Both the position numbers and the translations under genes were made by a program. The notes beneath the pieces were generated by a model. That model ran no database searches. It was not told where the DNA came from and was given only the letters and a program-made list of their open reading frames with translations. Below, in pieces: positions 31,377 to 36,897 of a DNA stretch of 36,897 nt (position 1 is its first letter; every line of letters begins with the position of its first letter). This stretch comes from an uncultured Oscillospiraceae bacterium. GTDB taxonomy: Bacteria > Bacillota > Clostridia > Oscillospirales > Oscillospiraceae. The DNA lies in assembly GCA_947624065.1 (NCBI GenBank), contig CANQIO010000013.1:1-36897 (forward strand), given 5' to 3'.

Positions 31377-31601
31377 TGTCTCGGCGGGAAAGCCCGCGGG
31401 GCGCAGCCTTCGCGGGCCGGTACTGCCGGGAAAAAGAAGAAAGGAATGGAAAGACCATGAAAAAGCGCGTTTTGAGTTTGGTTCTTGCCCTGGTGACGCT
31501 GTTTTCGCTCTGCGTCCCGGCCTTTGCGGCGGATGATGGGTCCGACGCGCAGCTGGAGACGGCGAATATGACGGTCGAGGGAAAGAACGACGTGGGCGAA
31601 C
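31376..31601 (+). repeat. 5' cassette, copy 2 (leader plus signal peptide)
   Basis: Counterpart of 27279-27504, with one mismatch in 226 bases. Confidence 0.97.
31383..31456 (+). promoter_or_regulatory. Structured 5' leader shared by two surface-protein genes
   Basis: About 74 bases. GCGGG/CCCGC (31384-31388 with 31393-31397, loop AAAG) competes with CCCGCG/CGCGGG (31393-31398 with 31411-31416), and CCGG/CCGG (31417-31420 with 31426-31429) follows. After that an unpaired purine-rich stretch carries the ribosome site. The two exclusive foldings suggest a control element, but no known riboswitch consensus fits. Confidence 0.45.
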
Positions 31602-34057
31602 CGGAGCTTGGCCAGGAGGAAGATCCGGCTTCGGAAGCGCCGGCTGGGCCGGAGGATGCGGTTCCTCCCGAGACAGACCAAGGAGTGGCTGGCCAGGAGG
31701 AAACTCCGGATAGTCCGAAGTCTGCTACTGACTTGGAGGGGGTATGGGTCCATCTTGGAAACTGCGGCGACGGAGGAGCATATGTGGGATGGACTCTGAA
31801 CAGCAGCGGCGAGCTCAGCATAGGCGGCAACGGCGCCATGAAGGACTATGATTATGAGAATGCTCCCTGGTTTGACGCTATTGAGGAAGAGGGGATCGAG
31901 CTAGGAAGTCGGTTTATTCGGAAGATCACCATCTCGGACGGCGTGACCCATATTGGTAATTCGGCGTTTTGGTGGACTGGAGCGACGTCTATAACCATCC
32001 CAGGCACGGTCACATCGATCGGCAATTATGCCTTTGATGGATGTACCGAACTTACGTCTGTCACCATTCCCGGATCGGTCAAAACAATAGGCAAGTATGC
32101 GTTTGATTCGTGCTATAGTCTGAAAAATGTGACGATCGGAGAAGGCGTGACCTCTATCGGTGAAGCGGCATTTATGGGTACCGCGATCACCTCTGTTACC
32201 ATCCCTGGTACGGTCAAAACCATCGCGGACGGTCAAATGGAGGGCGATGTGTTTTATACCGGCGCGTTTGCCTACTGTCGGGATCTGAAGAGCGTGACGA
32301 TCAAAGAAGGCGTGACCTCCATCGGAGACTATACCTTCTGGTATTCGGGAGTGACTTCCGTCACCATTCCCCGGTCGGTCACCAGGATCGGTGAGTGGGC
32401 GTTTGACGAGTGTTATAGTTTGAAGGCCATCTATGGCTATCCGGGCTCTGCAGCGGAGGCATACGCGAAGGAATATGGCTATAGATTTGAGGCCATTGAT
32501 GTGCCTGTGACGCCGACGCCCGGCCCGGATATCCCCAGTACTCCTGATCCCAAACCGCAGAAGAACGGCTGGGAGAAGGAGGGGAACAAATGGTATTATT
32601 ACTCTGACGGTGTGAAGCTCCGGAGTTCTTTCATCAACGAGGCGAGCAATAGCTATTATGTGGATGAAACCGGCGCCAGGGTCACCAGCTGGAGGGAGAT
32701 CAACAGCCAGTGGTACTTCTTCAAAGAGGACGGAGCCATGAAGAGGGGCTGGTACTTGGAGAGCGAGAAGAGGCGGTACTTCTTCGATTTCGAAACAGGC
32801 GTGATGGCGACCGGCCTAAAGGAAATAGGCGACAACGTCTGGTACTACTTCAGCGAGAAGCATGACGGCTCCTTCGGCGTGATGTATACCGGCTGGAAAA
32901 AGCTGAATAATGTGGACTATTATTTCGGCGGTTTCAGTTCGAAGAAGGTAGGAGCCATGGTCCGCAATGACTGGGTATATGACGGCGGCAAACAGTACTA
33001 CATGGGTGATGACGGCCGCATATGCTCGGGCCTGACGACTGTCGGCTCGGAGACGTTTTATCTCAATACGAAGCATGACGGTTTCTTCGGCGCCGTGCTG
33101 ACGGGCTGGCGGCAGATCGGTAACGAGAAGTACTATTTCAACCCGAAGCATGATGGCCACTACGGCGCGATGCAGAAAGGCTGGCTCCTTTTGAACAATA
33201 AGTGGTACTATTTCCGCCCGGAAGATGGCAAAATGCTGCACGGGGTGAAATGTACTATCGAAGATGTCCCGTATTGCTTCAGAGATAACGGCGTCATGGC
33301 CACGGGCTGGATCAGACTTCAGAATGGGGACTACCACTATGCATGGAACTGGGGAGGCCTTGCGGTGAACGCGTGGGTCAAAGATAGTACTGGCGACTGC
33401 TACATTAAAAGCGATACCTATATGGCGCGCAACGAGACGATGACCATAGACGGGGTGAAATACACGTTTGACAATTACGGCCATGTGGTAAAAAAAGAGA
33501 GCGTCGCTAAGAGGCCGCTGGATAATCTTTCAGCGGTGCCTTATATCCTGCAGGCAAAGAATCAGTGCTATGTGACAGCGTTTACGATGGCGGTCAATCT
33601 CATTGAAGGCGGGAATCACCACAATGTCGATGAATTCAGAGATAAGGATCCGAGGTATCCGGATAGGCTGACAGGAGTAGCTGGCAGGACGTTTACGGGG
33701 ACTGACGGTACTTACAAAGTAGTGCAAAATCCTAATTCATCCGTCTGGGAGACAGAAGCTGCGATCGTAGATGCAATAAAAAGGGGCGTGCCAATTGTTG
33801 TGACGGTACAGGGTAATATTGGGACGCATCGTCTTCTTGTCGTAGGAATAGATGCTAATACTTCTGATTATCTTGTTGTCGATCCCGGACGCGGCGACCC
33901 CACTAAGAGGTGGCCCACAACAGGAGATAAACCCGATGTGATGGAAAATTTGTCTCTTGACGCCGCGAAAACGTCCATGAAGAGCATAAGCTGGGACAGC
34001 AGCGGTGCGAGATACACATTGAAGTACGGGGCATACATAACGTTTGAAAAGCAGTAA
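31457..34057 (+). CDS. Secreted BspA-type LRR, CW-binding and C39-like cysteine peptidase protein
   Basis: 866 residues from ATG 31457. Order: signal peptide (1-24) identical to that of the previous protein; acidic linker (about 48-90); BspA-type LRR_5 repeats (about 95-350, for example TSVTIPGSVKTIGKYAF); Pro-rich linker; about twelve CW-binding-type repeats (about 370-680: NKWYYYSDGVKLRSSF, QWYFFKEDGAMKRGW, KYYFNPKHDGHYGAMQKGW); and a C-terminal papain-like domain of the peptidase C39 type (about 685-866). In that domain YILQAKNQCYVTAFTMA gives Gln699 and Cys704, GTHRLLVVGID gives His791 and LVVDPGRGDP gives Asp809. It lacks an ABC transporter, so it is not a bacteriocin exporter. The domain may cleave peptides or proteins bound by the LRRs (inference). 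Confidence 0.9.
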   Translation: MKKRVLSLVLALVTLFSLCVPAFAADDGSDAQLETANMTVEGKNDVGEPELGQEEDPASEAPAGPEDAVPPETDQGVAGQEETPDSPKSATDLEGVWVHLGNCGDGGAYVGWTLNSSGELSIGGNGAMKDYDYENAPWFDAIEEEGIELGSRFIRKITISDGVTHIGNSAFWWTGATSITIPGTVTSIGNYAFDGCTELTSVTIPGSVKTIGKYAFDSCYSLKNVTIGEGVTSIGEAAFMGTAITSVTIPGTVKTIADGQMEGDVFYTGAFAYCRDLKSVTIKEGVTSIGDYTFWYSGVTSVTIPRSVTRIGEWAFDECYSLKAIYGYPGSAAEAYAKEYGYRFEAIDVPVTPTPGPDIPSTPDPKPQKNGWEKEGNKWYYYSDGVKLRSSFINEASNSYYVDETGARVTSWREINSQWYFFKEDGAMKRGWYLESEKRRYFFDFETGVMATGLKEIGDNVWYYFSEKHDGSFGVMYTGWKKLNNVDYYFGGFSSKKVGAMVRNDWVYDGGKQYYMGDDGRICSGLTTVGSETFYLNTKHDGFFGAVLTGWRQIGNEKYYFNPKHDGHYGAMQKGWLLLNNKWYYFRPEDGKMLHGVKCTIEDVPYCFRDNGVMATGWIRLQNGDYHYAWNWGGLAVNAWVKDSTGDCYIKSDTYMARNETMTIDGVKYTFDNYGHVVKKESVAKRPLDNLSAVPYILQAKNQCYVTAFTMAVNLIEGGNHHNVDEFRDKDPRYPDRLTGVAGRTFTGTDGTYKVVQNPNSSVWETEAAIVDAIKRGVPIVVTVQGNIGTHRLLVVGIDANTSDYLVVDPGRGDPTKRWPTTGDKPDVMENLSLDAAKTSMKSISWDSSGARYTLKYGAYITFEKQ

Positions 34058-34073
34058 GAGAAAGTGAGCTCTT

Positions 34074-34101
34074 GGGCCTGACCAGTATTCTGGTCAGGCC
34101 C
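34074..34101 (+). terminator. Hairpin after the LRR/C39 gene
   Basis: A 12-bp perfect stem (34074-34085 with 34090-34101, loop TATT). The T-tract after it is poor (GTATTG), so termination may be partial. Confidence 0.65.
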
Positions 34102-34158
34102 GTATTGACCCTACAAATTGTAATAAGTGACAAATTTCATACAATTCTCTCAATGGCC

Positions 34159-34187
34159 TTGACAGGGGGCAGGGTTGCTGTTAGAAT
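34159..34187 (+). promoter_or_regulatory. Sigma-A promoter of the pot leader RNA
   Basis: TTGACA (34159-34164), 17 bases, TAGAAT (34182-34187). Transcription would start about 34194, some 364 bases before potA. Confidence 0.88.
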
Positions 34188-34193
34188 ATGTGC

Positions 34194-34538
34194 CGTCTCA
34201 ATTGGAAAGAGCCTTTCCAAAGCAAGATGCGACCGCCGTCTCCGGACGGCCAAGGCCATACGGACAGCCGGGTCGAATGCCGAACCCCGCGAAAGCGGCG
34301 GCAACTTCTGTTGCCTTATTGATTGAGTTAAAAGCTCAAGTTTTATAAGTTGGTTACTTTATAACCAGTGCCGGGCGGCACACAGACTTGTAAAATGGTC
34401 AGTAAGAGTCAGAGCAAGGCATTTTGCTTTCAAAAACTCTCAAACCCATTGGGACGGCCCGCCGTCGATCCGGACGGCGCTGGATGGATGGTCCGCAAGT
34501 GGAACGTGCCTGGCATGTTCCGCTTGTTTTTTATTTTT
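34194..34538 (+). ncRNA. Unassigned highly structured leader or non-coding RNA upstream of potABC
   Basis: About 345 bases between a consensus promoter and a strong terminator. Local hairpins seen by eye, in order: 34202-34220 (8 bp), 34235-34250 (6 bp, loop TCCG), 34287-34298 (GAAA tetraloop), 34300-34315 (6 bp), 34323-34339, 34351-34367, 34368-34381 (5 bp), 34460-34479 (7 bp), then the terminator. GACGGC/GCCGTC segments recur at 34235, 34245, 34453, 34461 and 34473, so alternative pairings are possible near the terminator. No conserved core of RNase P RNA, tmRNA, SRP RNA, 6S RNA or a riboswitch class known to me was found. Because potA has no other clear promoter, a cis-regulatory role is favoured; a free small RNA is the alternative. 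Confidence 0.65.
34497..34538 (+). terminator. Intrinsic terminator just before potA
   Basis: A long stem (34497-34510 with 34512-34525, two G-U pairs, closing loop of a few bases) is followed by TTTTTTATTTTT. Only 19 bases separate it from the potA start codon, so potA mRNA must come from read-through. Confidence 0.88.
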
Positions 34539-34557
34539 ACATAGGGAGACGGACGCC

Positions 34558-35676
34558 ATGGACAAGATCATCGAGCTGAAAAACATCACAAAGTCCTTCG
34601 ACGGGGAGGTGGTGCTGGACAACATCAGTCTGGACATCTATGACAACGAGTTCATCACCCTCCTGGGCCCCTCCGGCTGCGGCAAGACCACCACGCTGCG
34701 GCTCATCGGCGGCTTCGAGACCCCCGACTCCGGCGATGTGCTGTTCATGGGCCAGCGCATCAACGACGTGCCGCCCCACAAGCGCAACGTGAACACCGTG
34801 TTCCAGCGCTACGCCCTGTTCCCCCATCTGAATGTGTATGAGAACGTGGCCTTCCCCCTGCGGGAGCGCAAGACGCCCCGGGACGAGATCGACCAGCGGG
34901 TCAGCGAGATGCTCTCCATGGTGGCCCTCAAGGGCTTCGAGCACCGCTCCGTCACCAGCCTGTCCGGCGGCCAGCAGCAGCGGGTGGCCATCGCACGCGC
35001 CCTGGTGGGCAAGCCCAGGGTGCTGCTGCTGGACGAGCCGCTGGCGGCGCTGGACCTGAAGCTGCGCAAGGATATGCAGCAGGAGCTGAAAAACATCCAG
35101 AAGGCCACGGGGATCACCTTCGTGTTCGTCACCCATGACCAGGAGGAGGCCCTGAGCATGTCCGACACCATCGTGGTCATGTCCGAGGGCCGCATCCAGC
35201 AGATCGGCACCAGCCTGGACGTGTACAACGAGCCGAAAAACGCCTTCGTGGCAGATTTCATCGGCGAGAGCAACATCGTGGACGGCGTGATGCTCCGGGA
35301 TAAGTGCGTCTCCTTCTCCGGCCACACCTTCCAGTGCGTGGACGGCGGCTTCGAGCCTAACGAGCCGGTGGACGTGGTGGTCCGGCCGGAGGACGTGGAC
35401 ATCGTGGCCGAGGACAAGGGACAGCTCTCTGGCGTGGTCACCTCCGTCACCTTCATGGGCGTGCATTATGAGGTGATCGTGGACATCGGCGGCTTCAAGT
35501 GGATGATCCAGACCACCGATTTCGTGGACGTGGACGAGCACATCGGCCTGTATATCGAGCCGGACGCCATCCATATCATGAAAAAGAGCGAGTATTCGGG
35601 CCTGTACGGCGACTATGCCTCCTTCTCCAACGAGTTCGACGAGCTGGCCGAGGCGGAAAGCGAGGGGGAGCAATGA
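34558..35676 (+). CDS. potA: Spermidine/putrescine ABC transporter ATP-binding protein PotA
   Basis: 372 residues, the usual PotA length. It hydrolyses ATP on the cytoplasmic face to power polyamine uptake through PotB and PotC. Walker [10 protein letters not shown] (37-45), Q-loop [17 protein letters not shown], signature LSGGQQQR (135-142), Walker B VLLLDEP (155-161) and H-loop VTHDQEEA are all intact. A C-terminal TOBE-like region (about 240-350; [25 protein letters not shown]) is typical of PotA/MalK-type ATPases. AGGGAG lies 9-12 bases before the ATG. The stop overlaps potB by four bases. The gene directly follows a terminator, indicating leader control. Confidence 0.94.
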   Translation: MDKIIELKNITKSFDGEVVLDNISLDIYDNEFITLLGPSGCGKTTTLRLIGGFETPDSGDVLFMGQRINDVPPHKRNVNTVFQRYALFPHLNVYENVAFPLRERKTPRDEIDQRVSEMLSMVALKGFEHRSVTSLSGGQQQRVAIARALVGKPRVLLLDEPLAALDLKLRKDMQQELKNIQKATGITFVFVTHDQEEALSMSDTIVVMSEGRIQQIGTSLDVYNEPKNAFVADFIGESNIVDGVMLRDKCVSFSGHTFQCVDGGFEPNEPVDVVVRPEDVDIVAEDKGQLSGVVTSVTFMGVHYEVIVDIGGFKWMIQTTDFVDVDEHIGLYIEPDAIHIMKKSEYSGLYGDYASFSNEFDELAEAESEGEQ

Positions 35677-36557
35677 CCAAGAAAAAGACCCGCTCCCTGG
35701 TCACCGGGCTGGCCAGCGGGCCCTATGAGCTGTGGGCGGTGGTGTTCATCCTGGTGCCCCTGGGCTTCGTGGCCTATTACGCCTTCACGGACAACGACTT
35801 CCGCTTCACCACCGCCAACATCGCCCGCTTTTTCAACGACATGTCCGCCAGCGTGGGCGCCGACGGCATGACCCGCCAGGTGCGGACCTATCTGGTGATC
35901 AGCTGGCGGTCCATCAAGCTGGCGGTGATCTCCACCGTGGTGTGCCTGCTGCTGGGCTACCCTCTGGCGTACATCATCTCCCGGGCCTCGCCCAGGGCCC
36001 AAAAGACCATGATGACCCTCATCATGATCCCCATGTGGATGAACTTCCTCATCCGGACCTACGCCTGGATGACCATCCTCCAGGACACGGGCATCCTCAA
36101 CAATCTCCTGGCCAAGCTGGGGCTGGGCCGGGTGCACATCATCGGCACGGAGACCGCCGTCATCATCGGCATGGTCTATGACTACCTGCCCTATATGATC
36201 CTGCCGCTTTACTCCATCATGGCCAAGATGGACTACCGGCTCATCGAGGCGGCCCGGGATCTGGGCTGCGCCCCGGCGGGGGTGCTGCGGCGGGTCATCC
36301 TGCCGCTGAGCATGCCGGGCATCGTCAACGGCGTGACCATGGTCCTGATCCCCTCCATCAGCACCTTCTATATCTCCCAGAAGCTGGGCGACGGCATGTT
36401 CTTCCTGCTGGGCGACGCCATCGAGGGGCAGTATGTGGCCAATAATCTGCATTTCGCCGCGGCCATCGCCTTCATCCTGATGGTGGCGCTGCTGGCCGCC
36501 ATGGCCCTGATGCGCCGGCTCACCGACAAGTATACCTACGGGGGGGCGGCGGCATGA
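35673..36557 (+). CDS. potB: Spermidine/putrescine ABC transporter permease PotB
   Basis: 294 residues from ATG 35673, which overlaps the potA stop (ATGA). Six membrane helices are visible (for example [20 protein letters not shown] and [19 protein letters not shown]). The cytoplasmic EAA loop, [28 protein letters not shown], contacts PotA. PotB and PotC form the membrane channel. The stop overlaps the potC start by four bases. The substrate is inferred from family; related systems carry other organic cations. Confidence 0.92.
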   Translation: MTKKKTRSLVTGLASGPYELWAVVFILVPLGFVAYYAFTDNDFRFTTANIARFFNDMSASVGADGMTRQVRTYLVISWRSIKLAVISTVVCLLLGYPLAYIISRASPRAQKTMMTLIMIPMWMNFLIRTYAWMTILQDTGILNNLLAKLGLGRVHIIGTETAVIIGMVYDYLPYMILPLYSIMAKMDYRLIEAARDLGCAPAGVLRRVILPLSMPGIVNGVTMVLIPSISTFYISQKLGDGMFFLLGDAIEGQYVANNLHFAAAIAFILMVALLAAMALMRRLTDKYTYGGAAA

Positions 36558-36897
36558 AAAAAGCATCCAAAGTCTTTACGGCGCTGATGTTCCTGTTCCT
36601 GTTCGCGCCGCTGGTGATCCTGCTGGTGTTCTCCTTCAACGAGGCCCGCAGCCTGTCGGTGTTCTCCGGCTTCTCGCTGAAGTGGTACAAGGAGCTGTTC
36701 CGGGACACGGAGACTCTCAAGGCCGTGCGCAATACCCTGGTGCTGGCGGTGTGCGCCGCGGGCGTTTCCACCGTCATGGGCACCGCCGCCGCCGTGGGCA
36801 TCTACCGGATGCGCTCGAAGTATCTGCGCTCGGCGCTGGACATGGTCACCAACATCCCCATGATCAACCCGGACATCATCACCGGTATCTCCATGAT
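36554..36897 (+). CDS. potC: Spermidine/putrescine ABC transporter permease PotC, N-terminal part
   Basis: The gene begins at ATG 36554, overlapping the potB stop by four bases, and runs off the window end; 114 codons are present. [29 protein letters not shown] is the first helix, and FSLKWYKELFRDTETLKAVRNTLVLAVCAAGVSTVMGTAAAVGIYR is the family continuation (WYxxLF...NTL motif of PotC). The periplasmic binding protein PotD probably follows beyond the window. Confidence 0.92.
   Translation, partial: MKKASKVFTALMFLFLFAPLVILLVFSFNEARSLSVFSGFSLKWYKELFRDTETLKAVRNTLVLAVCAAGVSTVMGTAAAVGIYRMRSKYLRSALDMVTNIPMINPDIITGISM

Larger units (their letters stand above)
34058..34557 (+). other. 500-base gap: terminator, promoter and structured leader RNA
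   Basis: No protein-coding frame with a ribosome site was found. It holds the terminator of the LRR/C39 gene (34074-34101), a consensus promoter (34159-34187), a hairpin-rich transcript (about 34194-34538) and the potA ribosome site. Confidence 0.85.

Noticed and set aside
31376-31456. c-di-GMP-I (GEMM) riboswitch in the surface-protein leader
   Set aside because: A few motif-like bases occur, but the conserved core and the GAAA-loop/receptor layout are not present; kept only as an unassigned structured leader.
34380-34450. Minus-strand GTTTGAGAG... sequence resembling the start of a type II CRISPR repeat or tracrRNA anti-repeat
   Set aside because: Only one copy, no second repeat with spacers and no cas gene nearby; it lies inside the pot leader RNA.

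Overview
The window looks like a chromosomal segment of a high-GC Clostridia (Bacillota) anaerobe, probably of the Oscillospiraceae type seen in the gut (for example relatives of Flavonifractor, Intestinimonas or Lawsonibacter). This placement is inference. It rests on a pyruvate:ferredoxin oxidoreductase, the Bacillota order rpsF-ssb-rpsR, very GC-rich coding sequence with consensus sigma-A promoters (TTGACA-N17-TATAAT), strong GGAGG ribosome sites, and secreted proteins with choline-binding-like (CW-binding) repeats and BspA-type leucine-rich repeats.

Layout. 1-4.9 kb: 3' end of nifJ (PFOR), a membrane-anchored TPR/RCC1-repeat protein, a secreted L,D-transpeptidase on the minus strand, and the rpsF-ssb-rpsR operon. 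4.9-11.4 kb, minus strand: a six-gene unit starting with a BlaI-type repressor and an M56 (BlaR1-like) membrane protease without a beta-lactam sensor domain, running by 4-base overlaps into three GT-C/PIG-V-like membrane glycosyltransferases and an acyltransferase. 11.5-13.3 kb: dCMP deaminase, the queuosine enzyme QueH and the thiamine transporter subunit ThiT. 13.4-20.6 kb, minus strand: one tightly overlapping operon with all seven shikimate-pathway activities (AroE and AroK fused), plus chorismate mutase and prephenate dehydrogenase. A Phe/Tyr-rich leader peptide and an intrinsic terminator precede it, a clear case of ribosome-mediated attenuation. 20.7-24.9 kb: a FemAB-type aminoacyltransferase, a TauE/SafE permease with an apparent frameshift, a gamma-carbonic-anhydrase-fold protein and a CPA2 cation/proton antiporter.

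25.1-34.1 kb is the accessory part: three consecutive secreted surface proteins on the plus strand (transglutaminase-like; giant BspA-LRR protein; BspA-LRR plus CW-binding plus C39-like cysteine protease). They share a promoter type (TTGCA-N-N17-TATAAT). The second and third share a 226-base promoter-proximal leader plus signal-peptide cassette with one mismatch. The first and second share a 3' cassette (C-terminal CW-binding domain plus terminator). The middle gene is therefore a mosaic of its neighbours, has an AT-rich core unlike its flanks, and carries an extra 203-base leader segment with opposed promoters and a terminator. 34.1-36.9 kb: a roughly 345-base, hairpin-rich leader or non-coding RNA with its own consensus promoter and terminator, immediately ahead of potA-potB-potC (polyamine ABC transporter; potC runs off the window).

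The most interesting unexplained signals are the pot leader RNA, the exchangeable 5' and 3' surface-protein cassettes with the inserted leader, and the aromatic leader-peptide attenuator. No tRNA, rRNA, CRISPR array, transposase or phage gene was seen.
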